From contig HF986342.1 of NCBI GenBank assembly GCA_000432655.1, forward strand, positions 40,313 to 55,264: DNA of 14,952 nucleotides, written 5' to 3'. This stretch comes from Bacteroides sp. CAG:1060 (GTDB lineage Bacteria; Bacteroidota; Bacteroidia; Bacteroidales; UBA932). A program made the translations under genes and the position numbers. This document shows positions 5,669 to 13,753 of the stretch, one piece after another. The notes under the pieces were generated by a model. The model was not told where the DNA came from, did no database searches, and worked only from the letters and a program-made list of their open reading frames with translations. Positions within the stretch are counted from its first letter, which is position 1; every line of letters begins with the position of its first letter.

Positions 5669-6034
5669 ATGATACAGCAGGAAACACGTTTACAGGTGGC
5701 CGACAACAGCGGTGCAAAGGAAGTTCTTTGCATCCGTGTGCTTGGAGGAACCCACCATCGTTATGCGACTGTCGGCGACACTATTGTCGTTGCAATCAAG
5801 AGTGCTATCCCTGGCGGTGACGCCAAAAAGGGTACAGTGTCAAAAGCTGTAGTGGTACGCACTAAGAAAGAGATCAGGCGTCCGGACGGATCTTACATCC
5901 GTTTCGATGAGAATGCTTGCGTTCTTCTCAATAATGCCGGTGATCTCCGCGGAACCCGTATCTTCGGCCCTGTTGCCAGAGAGCTCCGCGCCAATTTTAT
6001 GAAAATCGTCTCACTGGCACCGGAGGTCCTTTAA
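5669..6034 (+). CDS. rplN: 50S ribosomal protein L14 (uL14)
   Basis: L14 contacts 16S rRNA at an intersubunit bridge and is the docking surface for ribosome silencing factor RsfS. The 121-residue sequence begins [20 protein letters not shown], has the family signature around [25 protein letters not shown] (65-90), and ends GPVARELR followed by a short hydrophobic tail ([11 protein letters not shown]). The length is standard. It starts 6 bp after rpsQ. Confidence 0.98.
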   Translation: MIQQETRLQVADNSGAKEVLCIRVLGGTHHRYATVGDTIVVAIKSAIPGGDAKKGTVSKAVVVRTKKEIRRPDGSYIRFDENACVLLNNAGDLRGTRIFGPVARELRANFMKIVSLAPEVL

Positions 6035-6046
6035 TCAGTTAGCATT

Positions 6047-6364
6047 ATGAAGAAGATACATATTAAGAAAGGTGACACCGTGTATGTGAATGCCGGTAAT
6101 GACAAGGGCAAGACTGGAAAGGTCCTGTCTGTTGAGCCTTCAAAGGATCGCGCTATCGTTGAAGGTATCAATATGGTCAGCAAGCACACCAAACCAAACA
6201 CAAAGCAGCCTCAGGGAGGAATTATCAAGCAGGAGGCTCCTATTCACATTTCAAACCTCAATCTTCTCGATCCTAAGACCAAGACACCTACACGTATAGG
6301 ATACAGGATGGAAGGCGACCAGAAGATTCGTTACGCTAAAAAATCCGGAGAGGAGATCAAGTAA
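6047..6364 (+). CDS. rplX: 50S ribosomal protein L24 (uL24)
   Basis: L24 is an early assembly initiator of the large subunit that binds the 5' region of 23S rRNA. The 105 residues contain an N-terminal KOW motif (about 6-33: [20 protein letters not shown]), then [13 protein letters not shown] (38-50), the [16 protein letters not shown] block and a basic C-terminus (TRIGYR). The length is normal. The stop lies only 2 bp before the rplE start, which suggests tight translational coupling. Confidence 0.98.
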   Translation: MKKIHIKKGDTVYVNAGNDKGKTGKVLSVEPSKDRAIVEGINMVSKHTKPNTKQPQGGIIKQEAPIHISNLNLLDPKTKTPTRIGYRMEGDQKIRYAKKSGEEIK

Positions 6365-6366
6365 TT

Positions 6367-6963
6367 ATGGCAAAGAAAAACGCACCAGTAGAGGCTCAGG
6401 TTGTGCCTGCAGGATATGTTCCTGCCCTTAAGAAGGTCTACAAAGAGGAAATCGTGGAGAAGCTTACCAAGCAGTTCTCCTATACTACCGTGATGCAGGT
6501 TCCGCGCCTCGTAAAGATCACCATCAACGAGGGTGTGGGCGATGCCACTCAGGACAAGAAGATTGTCGAGGAGGCAGCAGAAGAGCTCTCAATCATTACC
6601 GGACAGAAGGCTCTTATCACTACTTCCAAGAAAGACGTCTCTAACTTCAAGCTCCGTAAGGGTATGCCTATCGGCACCAAAGTGACCCTTCGTGACGTGA
6701 AGATGTATGAGTTCCTTGAGAAACTCATCAGAGTCGCTCTTCAGCGTAGCCGTGACTTCAACGGTGTCGCTGAGAATATGGACGGCAGAGGAAATTATAC
6801 TCTCGGTCTCAAGGAGCAGATTATTTTCCCTGAAATCGACATTGATAAGAACCCTCGCATCCACGGTCTCGAAATCACATTCGTAACTACGGCCCGTACC
6901 GACGAGGAGTGCCATGCTCTTCTCGCTGCATTCGGTCTGCCTTTCAAAAAACATAACAAATAA
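6367..6963 (+). CDS. rplE: 50S ribosomal protein L5 (uL5) with N-terminal extension
   Basis: L5 binds 5S rRNA and contacts P-site tRNA and the small-subunit head. The core shows family landmarks: [15 protein letters not shown] (near 43-57), [31 protein letters not shown], and the C-terminal [27 protein letters not shown]. At 198 residues it is longer than usual (about 180-185). The extra stretch is at the N-terminus, about 14-20 residues rich in Ala, Pro and Val ([13 protein letters not shown]) before the normal KKVYKEE start. The ATG at 6367 sits 2 bp after the rplX stop, and no better internal start is seen, so the extension is probably real. The DNA encoding it can fold into a 6-bp hairpin (6409-6425). 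Confidence 0.97.
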   Translation: MAKKNAPVEAQVVPAGYVPALKKVYKEEIVEKLTKQFSYTTVMQVPRLVKITINEGVGDATQDKKIVEEAAEELSIITGQKALITTSKKDVSNFKLRKGMPIGTKVTLRDVKMYEFLEKLIRVALQRSRDFNGVAENMDGRGNYTLGLKEQIIFPEIDIDKNPRIHGLEITFVTTARTDEECHALLAAFGLPFKKHNK

Positions 6964-6969
6964 GATACT

Positions 6970-7239
6970 ATGGCAAAGGAATCAATGAAAGCCCGCGAGG
7001 TAAAGCGCGCGAAACTTGTTGCTAAGTACGCAGAGAAGAGAAAGGCTCTTAAAGAGGCCGGAGACTGGGCTGCTCTTGACAAGCTTCCTAAGAATGCTTC
7101 TCCTGTCCGTCTGCACAACCGCTGCTCTCTCACCGGTCGTCCAAAGGGCTATATGAGAGCATTCGGCATCAGCCGTATTCAGTTCCGTGAGATGGCCAGC
7201 AACGGTCTCATCCCGGGAGTAAAGAAGGCAAGTTGGTAA
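6970..7239 (+). CDS. rpsN: 30S ribosomal protein S14 (uS14), long zinc-free form
   Basis: S14 is in the head of the small subunit. The 89-residue protein is the long form (about 89-101 residues), with [16 protein letters not shown] at the start and the C-terminal [14 protein letters not shown] (about 51-64) followed by [13 protein letters not shown]. Only one cysteine is present, so the CxxC zinc knuckle of the short form is absent. The gene starts 6 bp after rplE and has no Shine-Dalgarno sequence. Confidence 0.97.
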   Translation: MAKESMKAREVKRAKLVAKYAEKRKALKEAGDWAALDKLPKNASPVRLHNRCSLTGRPKGYMRAFGISRIQFREMASNGLIPGVKKASW

Positions 7240-7260
7240 AAATTAAAAGGATAAATAGAT

Positions 7261-7656
7261 ATGACTGATCCAATTGCAGATTTTCTCACACGAATTCGCA
7301 ACGCATACGCTGCAGGAAAAAAGGTAGTTGAGATTCCTTCTTCAAAGATGAAGGTGGCTCTTACCCAGATTCTTTGTGAGAAAGGTTATATCCTCAGCTA
7401 CAAGGTAGTGGAGGGAACTCCGTTCAACACCATAAAGATTGCTCTCAAGTATCACCCACAGACCAAGATGGCCGCTATCAAGAAGATTGAGCGCGTTTCA
7501 ACTCCTGGTCTTCGTCAGTATACAGATGTAGAGAATATGCCTCGCGTCCTCAACGGACTCGGAATTGTAATCCTCTCCACATCGAAGGGCATCATTACCG
7601 ACAAGGAAGCCAAGGAGCTTGGCGTCGGCGGTGAAGTTATTTGCTACGTATATTAA
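7261..7656 (+). CDS. rpsH: 30S ribosomal protein S8 (uS8)
   Basis: S8 is a primary binder of 16S rRNA helix 21 and, in Escherichia coli, the translational repressor of the spc operon. The 131 residues begin MTDPIADFLTRIRNA, the conserved N-terminal domain, and finish with the C-terminal signature GLGIVILSTSKGIITDKEAK followed by GGEVICYVY. A weak AAGGA lies about 12 nt before the start. Autoregulation by S8 in this lineage is unproven. Confidence 0.98.
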   Translation: MTDPIADFLTRIRNAYAAGKKVVEIPSSKMKVALTQILCEKGYILSYKVVEGTPFNTIKIALKYHPQTKMAAIKKIERVSTPGLRQYTDVENMPRVLNGLGIVILSTSKGIITDKEAKELGVGGEVICYVY

Positions 7657-7675
7657 TCAATAAACAATTATTTAA

Positions 7676-8236
7676 ATGTCACGAATTGGTAAATTGCCTG
7701 TAAGCCTTCCGTCCGGTGTCAGCGCTGAGCTTCTCGCCGGCAACGTGCTGAAGGTTAAAGGACCTCACGGTGAGATGACCCAGAAAGTAGATCCGGACAT
7801 CACTGTCACCATTGAGGACAATCAGATCAAGTTCGCCCGCCCTACAGATCAGCCTCGTCATCGTTCGATGCATGGTCTCTACCGTGCACTTGCACACAAT
7901 ATGGTAGTGGGTGTAAGCGAGCAGTACACTATCAAGCAGGAACTTGTCGGTGTGGGTTACCGTGTAGCTCTCAGCGGCCATATTCTTGTTTTCTCACTTG
8001 GCTTCTCTCATGAGATTCACCTTATGCTCCCTAAGGAGGTCATCGCGGAGGTTCCGGATGTACGTAAAGGTGAGAACCCGATTCTTATTCTCAAGAGCTG
8101 TGACAAGCAGCTTGTAGGCCAGGTTGCAGCAAAGATTCGTTCATTCCGTAAGCCTGAACCATACAAGGGTAAAGGTATCAAATTTGTCGGTGAGCAGCTT
8201 CGTCGTAAGGCTGGTAAGACTGCGGGCGCAAAATAA
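7676..8236 (+). CDS. rplF: 50S ribosomal protein L6 (uL6)
   Basis: L6 binds near the sarcin-ricin loop and the factor-binding site of the large subunit. The 186-residue sequence has the two repeated L6 folds. It begins MSRIGKLPVSLPSGV, carries VKGPHGEM (28-35), the central LVGVGYRV (about 90-97), and the C-terminal signature PEPYKGKGIKFVGEQLRRKAGK (about 160-181). The length is normal. The upstream gap is AT-rich with no Shine-Dalgarno sequence. Confidence 0.98.
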   Translation: MSRIGKLPVSLPSGVSAELLAGNVLKVKGPHGEMTQKVDPDITVTIEDNQIKFARPTDQPRHRSMHGLYRALAHNMVVGVSEQYTIKQELVGVGYRVALSGHILVFSLGFSHEIHLMLPKEVIAEVPDVRKGENPILILKSCDKQLVGQVAAKIRSFRKPEPYKGKGIKFVGEQLRRKAGKTAGAK

Positions 8237-8237
8237 T

Positions 8238-8243
8238 AGGAGG
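8238..8243 (+). promoter_or_regulatory. AGGAGG ribosome binding site of rplR
   Basis: A full AGGAGG lies 8 nt before the rplR ATG at 8252. Such strong Shine-Dalgarno sequences are uncommon in Bacteroidota. Confidence 0.8.
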
Positions 8244-8251
8244 ATAGAATT

Positions 8252-8614
8252 ATGGCACTCAACAGAATTGAAAGAAGAAGAAGAATTCACTACCGTATAC
8301 GTAAGCACGTCAACGGTACTGCCGAGAAGCCTCGTATGGTTGTTTTCCGCAGCAATAAGCAGATTTATGTACAGGTTGTCAACGATGAGATTGGCAAGAC
8401 CCTTTGTGCAGCCGCTTCCAACGATAAGGAGCTTGCTGCTCAGTGCAAGGGTAAGACCGGTATAGAGGCTGCTGCCATCGTCGGAAAGGCAATTGCAGAG
8501 CGCGCCCTCGCTAAGGGAATCACCACCATCTGCTTCGATCGTGGCGGTTACCTTTTCCACGGAAGAGTTAAAAGTTTGGCTGATGCTGCCCGTGAAGGCG
8601 GCCTCGTATTCTAA
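8252..8614 (+). CDS. rplR: 50S ribosomal protein L18 (uL18)
   Basis: L18 binds 5S rRNA and, with L5, builds the central protuberance. The 120-residue protein has the basic N-terminus ([20 protein letters not shown]), then [19 protein letters not shown] (about 28-46), the middle segment with [13 protein letters not shown] (about 72-84), and the terminal signature [24 protein letters not shown]. The length is standard. Unlike most genes of this operon it has a canonical AGGAGG upstream. Confidence 0.98.
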   Translation: MALNRIERRRRIHYRIRKHVNGTAEKPRMVVFRSNKQIYVQVVNDEIGKTLCAAASNDKELAAQCKGKTGIEAAAIVGKAIAERALAKGITTICFDRGGYLFHGRVKSLADAAREGGLVF

Positions 8615-8625
8615 GAGAAGAGACT

Positions 8626-9144
8626 ATGGCAAATACAAATGTTAAAAGAGTAAAGACATCTGACCTTGAGCTCAAGGACAGACTCGTTGCCATCCAGAGA
8701 GTTACCAAGGTGACTAAGGGTGGTCGTCACTTCCGCTTCGCTGCAATCGTAGTGGTAGGTGATGAGAACGGCGTTGTAGGTTATGGTCTTGGAAAGGCTA
8801 ATGAAGTTACAGCTGCTATCTCAAAGGGAGTTGAAGATGCAAAGAAGAATCTCGTGAAGATTCCTATCATCAACACAACCATCCCTCACGAGCAGGAGGC
8901 CAAGTTCGGTGGTTCTCGCGTATTCATGAAGCCGGCTGCTCCTGGTACCGGTGTAAAGGCCGGTGGTGCGATGCGTGCCGTCTTTGAGTCTGTGGGAATC
9001 CAGAACGTACTTGCGAAGTCCAAGGGTTCTTCCAACCCTCACAACCTTGTGAAGGCGACAGTTGCAGCTCTCACCCAGATGAGAGATGCATATACGGTTG
9101 CCGGTCTTCGTGGCGTTCCTATGACTAAAGTTTTCAACGGTTAA
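8626..9144 (+). CDS. rpsE: 30S ribosomal protein S5 (uS5)
   Basis: S5 lies at the mRNA entry site and affects translational accuracy. The 172 residues contain the N-terminal dsRNA-binding-like S5 domain with [19 protein letters not shown] (20-38) and [11 protein letters not shown] (50-60), and the C-terminal domain with [19 protein letters not shown] (103-121) and [15 protein letters not shown]. The length is typical. It has no strong Shine-Dalgarno sequence and sits 11 bp after rplR. Confidence 0.98.
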   Translation: MANTNVKRVKTSDLELKDRLVAIQRVTKVTKGGRHFRFAAIVVVGDENGVVGYGLGKANEVTAAISKGVEDAKKNLVKIPIINTTIPHEQEAKFGGSRVFMKPAAPGTGVKAGGAMRAVFESVGIQNVLAKSKGSSNPHNLVKATVAALTQMRDAYTVAGLRGVPMTKVFNG

Positions 9145-9149
9145 GGAGG
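9144..9149 (+). promoter_or_regulatory. AGGAGG ribosome binding site of rpmD overlapping the rpsE stop
   Basis: AGGAGG begins at the last A of the rpsE TAA and lies 8 nt before the rpmD ATG. Terminating ribosomes on rpsE would cover this site, so coupling of the two genes is possible. Confidence 0.8.
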
Positions 9150-9157
9150 ACACGATT

Positions 9158-9340
9158 ATGGCAAAGTTCAAGATTACCAAAATTATTAGCAGCAACGGCG
9201 AGACAAAGCGTCAGAAGGACAACCTTCGTTGCCTTGGTATCCGCCGCATGCATCAGACAGTAGAGGTTGAGAAGACTCCGGTTACTGCAGGTCAGGTTGC
9301 CAAGATTGCTCATCTCTGCAAAGTTGAAGTGATAGACTAA
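9158..9340 (+). CDS. rpmD: 50S ribosomal protein L30 (uL30)
   Basis: L30 is a small protein of the large subunit, missing in some bacteria. The 60 residues show the family pattern: MAKFKITKIISSNGETKRQK, then LRCLGIRRMHQTVEVEKTP (24-42) and a C-terminal strand. The length is normal for bacterial L30. A canonical AGGAGG precedes it, and its own TAA overlaps the AGGAGG of rplO. Confidence 0.97.
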   Translation: MAKFKITKIISSNGETKRQKDNLRCLGIRRMHQTVEVEKTPVTAGQVAKIAHLCKVEVID

Positions 9341-9345
9341 GGAGG
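9340..9345 (+). promoter_or_regulatory. AGGAGG ribosome binding site of rplO overlapping the rpmD stop
   Basis: AGGAGG starts at the last base of the rpmD TAA and lies 9 nt before the rplO ATG at 9355. The stop and binding-site arrangement is the same as at the rpsE-rpmD junction. Confidence 0.8.
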
Positions 9346-9354
9346 ACCCCAAAG

Positions 9355-9804
9355 ATGAAACTTGAGAATTTGAAACCAGCTGTTGGTTCAACCCACACAA
9401 GCAAAAGATTGGGACGTGGTCAGGGCTCCGGTAAGGGTGGTACTTCTACCCGTGGTACAAAGGGTGCTCAGGCTCGTGCCGGTTACGAACATAAGATTGG
9501 ATTCGAAGGCGGTCAGATGCCTATTCAGAGACGTCTTCCTAAGTTCGGATTCAAGAATCCTACCCGTGTAGAGTACAAGGCCGTAAACCTTGCGGATATC
9601 GAGGCTCTCGCTTCACAGAGCGGTCTTAAGGAATTCGGTGTAGCTGAAATCAAGGCTGCCGGATATGCCGGAAAGAACGAACTGGTGAAAGTGCTCGGTA
9701 ACGGCGAGATCAAGACTGCTGTCACTGTGACTGCAGACGCGTTCTCCAAGTCAGCCATTTCCAAAATTGAGGCTGCCGGCGGAAAGGCAGTTGTAAACGA
9801 GTAG
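9355..9804 (+). CDS. rplO: 50S ribosomal protein L15 (uL15)
   Basis: L15 is a late-assembly protein of the large subunit that reaches deep into 23S rRNA through an extended N-terminus. The 149-residue sequence starts MKLENLKPAVGSTHTSKRLG and has the glycine- and lysine-rich extension GRGQGSGKGGTSTRGTKG (20-37). It then has GFEGGQMPIQRRLPKFGF (49-66) and a C-terminal globular domain with the repeated AAGG/AAGY turns. The length is normal. It precedes secY by only 4 bp. Confidence 0.98.
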   Translation: MKLENLKPAVGSTHTSKRLGRGQGSGKGGTSTRGTKGAQARAGYEHKIGFEGGQMPIQRRLPKFGFKNPTRVEYKAVNLADIEALASQSGLKEFGVAEIKAAGYAGKNELVKVLGNGEIKTAVTVTADAFSKSAISKIEAAGGKAVVNE

Positions 9805-9808
9805 TTCT

Positions 9809-11143
9809 ATGAAGTTCGTTGAAACTATAAAGAACATCTTCAAGATCGAGGAGCTTCGCAAGAGACTCGCGTACACGTTCATTCTTGTCCTTATTTATAG
9901 GTTTGGATGTTTCGTTGTGCTTCCGGGTATTGATGCGTCCATGCTCGCAGGTCTCCAGACAACATCTTCACAAGGCCTTGTGGGCTTGTTGAACATGTTC
10001 TCCGGAGGTGCCTTCGGTAACGCGTCAATCTTTGCTCTCGGTGTGATGCCGTACATTTCTGCATCCATCGTTATCCAGTTGCTCGCGATGTTCGTTCCAT
10101 ACTTCAGAAAACTCCAGATGGAGGGTGAAGCCGGACGAAGGAAGATGAATCAGATTACAAGATGGCTCACCATAGTCATCATTGCAATCCAGGGTCCTGC
10201 TTACCTTGCAACTGTACACAGCCAGATTCCGGCCGCTGCCTTTGTGGCGGTGAACAATCTCGGATGGAGTAGTTTCGTATTCAATCTCGTATCTACGGTT
10301 ATTCTTATGGCCGGCTCAATGTTTGTGATGTGGCTTGGTGAGCGTATTACTGATCGCGGTATCGGAAACGGTATTTCCCTTATCATTATGATCGGTATCG
10401 TCGCCCGTCTTCCATACGCACTCATTGCCGAGTTCTCCGAGAAACTTTCTGTCAACAACGGAGGTCTTATCCTTCTTCTTGTGGAGCTTATCGTATGGCT
10501 GTTTGTTATCGCTGCGGCTATTGCACTTGTACAGGCTGTCCGCAGGGTTCCTATCCAGTACGCCAAGAGAGTCATCGGAAACCGTCAGTACGGTGGAGTC
10601 CGTCAGTATCTTCCTATGAAGATTAATGCCGCCGGTGTGATGCCTATCATCTTCGCCCAGGCTCTGATGCTCTTCCCTATGATATTCTCTCGCTGGGACG
10701 CCACTCGTGGAATTGCTGCTACGTTCAGCGACTACACAGGAGTTTGGTATAACATTGTATTCTTTATCCTTATTGTTTTGTTCACGTTCTTCTATACGGC
10801 CGTTACCGTAAACCCTACGATGATGGCGGAGAACCTGAAGAACAACGGAGGATTCATCCCTGGCGTAAAGCCTGGAAAGAAGACTGTAGAGTATCTTGAT
10901 TCAATCATGACAAGAGTGACTCTCCCTGGTTCTTTCTTCCTCGGTATTATCGCCATTCTTCCTGCATTCGCTATGTCTTTCGGTGTCAATAACTCATTCG
11001 CCAGCTTCTACGGAGGTACTTCGCTTCTGATTCTGGTAGGTGTGGTTCTTGATACTCTGCAGCAGGTGGAAAGTTATTTGCTGATGCGTCACTACGATGG
11101 ACTTATGAAGACAGGCCGTCTGAGCGGACGCTCGGGTATGTAG
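9809..11143 (+). CDS. secY: Protein translocase subunit SecY
   Basis: SecY is the channel of the Sec translocon in the inner membrane; with SecE and SecG it exports and inserts proteins. The 444-residue protein has about ten hydrophobic helices. Landmarks include the amphipathic N-terminus with EELRKRLAYTF, TM1 followed by the plug region GLLNMFSGGAFGNASIFALG, then PYISASIVIQLL, the cytosolic loop EGEAGRRKMNQITRW, the signature RGIGNGISLIIMIGI, and the cytosolic NNGGFIPGVKPGK-x-T loop before the last helices. The length is typical. It follows rplO by 4 bp, as in the standard spc order. Confidence 0.98.
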   Translation: MKFVETIKNIFKIEELRKRLAYTFILVLIYRFGCFVVLPGIDASMLAGLQTTSSQGLVGLLNMFSGGAFGNASIFALGVMPYISASIVIQLLAMFVPYFRKLQMEGEAGRRKMNQITRWLTIVIIAIQGPAYLATVHSQIPAAAFVAVNNLGWSSFVFNLVSTVILMAGSMFVMWLGERITDRGIGNGISLIIMIGIVARLPYALIAEFSEKLSVNNGGLILLLVELIVWLFVIAAAIALVQAVRRVPIQYAKRVIGNRQYGGVRQYLPMKINAAGVMPIIFAQALMLFPMIFSRWDATRGIAATFSDYTGVWYNIVFFILIVLFTFFYTAVTVNPTMMAENLKNNGGFIPGVKPGKKTVEYLDSIMTRVTLPGSFFLGIIAILPAFAMSFGVNNSFASFYGGTSLLILVGVVLDTLQQVESYLLMRHYDGLMKTGRLSGRSGM

Positions 11144-11167
11144 TTCTTTGATTAAATTTTAGAGGTT

Positions 11168-11947
11168 GTGATTAAGCCTAAAACTGAAGAGGAGATTGAG
11201 CTCCTTCGCGAGAACGCCATCTTGGTTTCCAAGACATTGGCAGAAGTCGGTAAAACGGTTGCCCCTGGTGTGACAACTAAAGAGTTGAATAGGGTGGCTG
11301 AGACTTTCATTCGTGATCATGGCGCCATTCCAAGTTTCTTGGGTTTTGAGGGCTTCCCCGCAGCAATCTGTGCATCGGTCAATGATGTTGTTGTCCACGG
11401 TTTTCCGTCAGACTACGTCCTCAAGGAGGGAGACATCGTTTCCGCTGACATAGGTACTCTCTATAAGGGCTATAACGGTGATTCGGCTTACACCTTCCCG
11501 GTCGGGGAGGTGGACGCCAACACCAGAAAGCTTCTTGATGTGACTAAAGCATCGCTTTACAAAGGCATAGAGGCAGCTGTGGCTGGTGCGCGAGTAGGAG
11601 ATATTGGATACGCGGTACAATCGTACGCTGAATCATTCGGTTTCTCCGTTGTCCGTGAGCTTGAAGGTCACGGAATCGGAAAGGAGATGCATGAAAATCC
11701 TGGTGTTCCAAATTATGGACGTCAGGGACATGGCACTCACCTTGTGGACGGAATGGTGATTTGCATTGAGCCGATGATCAATGCGGGCGGAAGAGGAGTA
11801 TATCTGGCCAGAAACGGCTGGGCGGTACATACTTCCGACCACAAGAATTCAGCTCATTTCGAGCTTACGGTTGTTGTCCGAAAAGGCCGTGCCGAGCAAC
11901 TCTCAACTTTCGATTTTATCGAGAAAGATGGCAAGATTAAATTTTAG
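11168..11947 (+). CDS. map: Methionine aminopeptidase, type I
   Basis: The enzyme removes the initiator methionine from nascent proteins in the cytosol. The 259-residue sequence carries the pita-bread fold metal ligands D94 (SADIG), D105 (YNGDSA), H168 (LEGHGIG), E201 (CIEPM) and E232 (AHFELT), and the substrate-binding H77 (VHGFP). The short length without an N-terminal zinc finger fits the type I bacterial form. The start is GTG (11168), preceded by AGAGG about 3 nt away, and no in-frame ATG lies nearby. Its place between secY and infA is common in many bacteria. Confidence 0.97.
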   Translation: MIKPKTEEEIELLRENAILVSKTLAEVGKTVAPGVTTKELNRVAETFIRDHGAIPSFLGFEGFPAAICASVNDVVVHGFPSDYVLKEGDIVSADIGTLYKGYNGDSAYTFPVGEVDANTRKLLDVTKASLYKGIEAAVAGARVGDIGYAVQSYAESFGFSVVRELEGHGIGKEMHENPGVPNYGRQGHGTHLVDGMVICIEPMINAGGRGVYLARNGWAVHTSDHKNSAHFELTVVVRKGRAEQLSTFDFIEKDGKIKF

Positions 11948-11955
11948 TGTTATTT

Positions 11956-12174
11956 ATGTCTAAACAAGTAGCAATAGAACAAGATGGAAAGGTGATTGAG
12001 ACCCTTCCAAACGCGATGTTCAAGGTCGAGCTTGAGAACGGTCATGTTTTGCTCTGCAACATTTCGGGCAAGATGCGTATGAACTTTATCCATATACTTC
12101 TTGGCGACAAGGTTAGAGTAGAAATTTCACCATACGATTTAACTAAAGGCAGAATATCTTTCAGATACAAATAA
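11956..12174 (+). CDS. infA: Translation initiation factor IF-1
   Basis: IF-1 occupies the A site of the 30S subunit during initiation. From the ATG at 11956 the product is 72 residues, exactly the family norm, and starts [20 protein letters not shown]. It keeps the OB-fold core [22 protein letters not shown] (20-41), the GDKVRVE-x-SPYDL strand and the terminal RISFRYK. A GTG at 11947 would add three residues but overlaps the map stop and is not favoured. A small local oddity is HILLGD where the family usually has I-x-PGD. Confidence 0.97.
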   Translation: MSKQVAIEQDGKVIETLPNAMFKVELENGHVLLCNISGKMRMNFIHILLGDKVRVEISPYDLTKGRISFRYK

Positions 12175-12186
12175 AAATTCACAGAT

Positions 12187-12303
12187 ATGAAAGTCAAGAC
12201 ATCCATCAAAAAGCGTAGCGAGGATTGCAAGATTGTAAGACGCAAAGGTCGTCTCTACGTAATCTGCAAGAAGAACCCTAAGTTCAAGATGCGCCAAGGA
12301 TAA
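12187..12303 (+). CDS. rpmJ: 50S ribosomal protein L36 (bL36), reduced zinc ligands
   Basis: L36 is the smallest large-subunit protein, placed between 23S rRNA domains near the factor-binding region. Reading from the ATG at 12187 gives 38 residues: it starts [19 protein letters not shown], followed by a glycine at 21, RLYVIC and [11 protein letters not shown]. Length, KIV-x-R-x-G core and the QG end identify it. Of the four usual zinc ligands (Cys11, Cys14, Cys27, His33), only Cys14 and Cys27 remain; residue 11 is Ser and 33 is Phe, so zinc binding is unlikely. It sits 12 bp after infA. Confidence 0.96.
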   Translation: MKVKTSIKKRSEDCKIVRRKGRLYVICKKNPKFKMRQG

Positions 12304-12335
12304 TAGTTCAGTAACAAATTAAGTAAAGTATAATT

Positions 12336-12713
12336 ATGGCAAGAATAGCCGGTGTTGATTTACCAAACAACAAACAGGGAGAGATAGGTTTGACCTATAT
12401 CTTCGGTATCGGCCGCCCTTCAGCAAAGAGGATTCTTGAGAAGTGCGGAATCGATCCTACCATCAAGGTTGGTGACTGGAATGACGATCAGATTGCCAAG
12501 ATCCGTCTCGAGATCAATGAAGAGTACAAGATCGAAGGTGAGCTCCGTTCTTCTGTCCAGATGGACATCAAGCGCCTTATGGATATCGGTTGCTATCGCG
12601 GAATCCGTCATCGTCTCGGACTTCCGGTTCGCGGCCAGAGCACCAAGAACAATGCACGTACCCGTAAGGGTCGCAAGAAGACTGTTGCCAACAAGAAGAA
12701 GGCGACCAAGTAA
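12336..12713 (+). CDS. rpsM: 30S ribosomal protein S13 (uS13)
   Basis: S13 in the head of the small subunit contacts the large subunit through bridges and touches tRNA with its basic tail. The 125-residue protein begins [20 protein letters not shown], has the helix-two-turn-helix motif [18 protein letters not shown] (22-39), and ends with the signature [20 protein letters not shown] followed by ARTRKGRKK and a lysine-rich tail. It follows rpmJ after a 32-bp AT-rich gap, the longest gap in the downstream half. This junction is the conventional border of the alpha operon. Confidence 0.98.
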   Translation: MARIAGVDLPNNKQGEIGLTYIFGIGRPSAKRILEKCGIDPTIKVGDWNDDQIAKIRLEINEEYKIEGELRSSVQMDIKRLMDIGCYRGIRHRLGLPVRGQSTKNNARTRKGRKKTVANKKKATK

Positions 12714-12726
12714 AAATTGATGAATT

Positions 12727-13113
12727 ATGGCAAAGAAAACTACAACATCTAAAAGAGTTGTCAAGGTTGAAGCTTATGGCGAGGCTCATATTTCATCAAC
12801 CTTCAACAACGTTATTGTGTCTCTCACCAATGCCCAGGGCCAGGTTATCAGCTGGGGCTCTGCCGGTAAGAGTGGCTTCAGAGGCTCAAAGAAAAACACC
12901 CCTTACGCTGCTCAGGTAGCAGCTGAGGATGCTGCCAAGACTGCTTTTGATGCAGGTCTGCGCAGGGTTAAGTGTTATGTCAAAGGTCCGGGCGCAGGTC
13001 GTGAATCTGCTATCCGTACCATCAACAATGCAGGTATTATCGTGTCTGAGATTATCGACGTCACCCCGATGCCTCATAATGGATGTAGACCGAAAGGCCG
13101 TCGTAAAGTTTAA
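12727..13113 (+). CDS. rpsK: 30S ribosomal protein S11 (uS11)
   Basis: S11 forms part of the platform near the E site and mRNA exit. The 128 residues show the family core [20 protein letters not shown] (about 21-40), [21 protein letters not shown] (43-63), the [15 protein letters not shown] block (88-102) and the end [18 protein letters not shown]. The length is normal. The order rpsM-rpsK-rpsD-rpoA-rplQ is the standard alpha operon. Confidence 0.98.
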   Translation: MAKKTTTSKRVVKVEAYGEAHISSTFNNVIVSLTNAQGQVISWGSAGKSGFRGSKKNTPYAAQVAAEDAAKTAFDAGLRRVKCYVKGPGAGRESAIRTINNAGIIVSEIIDVTPMPHNGCRPKGRRKV

Positions 13114-13131
13114 TTAAAAGTTTAGATTACT

Positions 13132-13734
13132 ATGGCAAGATATACAGGTCCAAGCACCAAGATCGCCCGTAAGTTCGGCGAGCCTATTTTCGGATCAGAC
13201 AAGTATTTCGAGAAGAGAAATTTCCCTCCGGGACAGCATGGTCTTGCTGCAAAGCGCAAGAAGTCAAAAGACTACGCCATGCAGCTTAAGGAGAAGCAGA
13301 AGGTTAAGTATATGTACGGCGTTCTTGAGCGTCAGTTCCATAACACTTACGTGAAAGCCTGCCGCCTTGCAGGTCAGAAGGGTGAGAACCTTATCATTCT
13401 CCTCGAGTCTCGTCTTGACAACATCGTTTATCGTATGGGAATCGCTCCTACACGTGCAGCTGCCCGTCAGCTTGTGTCTCACAATCACATTACTCTCAAC
13501 GGAGTTGTGTGCAGCATTCCTTCTACACAGGTTAAGGCTGGTGACACTATCGCAGTAAGGGAGAGATCCAAGAGCCTCGAAGTTATCCAGAACAGCGTAG
13601 CGTCAGTTACAAAGTACTCTTGGATAGATTTCGATACCAAAACTCTCGCAGGAAAGTTCCTCAATGTTCCTACCAGAACTGAAATTCCGGAGAGCATTAA
13701 CGAGCAGCTTATCGTCGACCTCTACTCTAAGTAA
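13132..13734 (+). CDS. rpsD: 30S ribosomal protein S4 (uS4), zinc-free form
   Basis: S4 nucleates small-subunit assembly, lies at the mRNA entry pore, and in Escherichia coli represses the alpha operon. The 200-residue protein has the N-terminal domain [20 protein letters not shown] with [13 protein letters not shown] (25-37) and a C-terminal S4 RNA-binding domain from about 92 ([20 protein letters not shown], then [10 protein letters not shown]). Cysteines occur only at 77 and 127, so the N-terminal zinc knuckle found in some S4 proteins is absent. It lies 18 bp after rpsK. Confidence 0.98.
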   Translation: MARYTGPSTKIARKFGEPIFGSDKYFEKRNFPPGQHGLAAKRKKSKDYAMQLKEKQKVKYMYGVLERQFHNTYVKACRLAGQKGENLIILLESRLDNIVYRMGIAPTRAAARQLVSHNHITLNGVVCSIPSTQVKAGDTIAVRERSKSLEVIQNSVASVTKYSWIDFDTKTLAGKFLNVPTRTEIPESINEQLIVDLYSK

Positions 13735-13753
13735 AATTTAACACCAGAATAAT

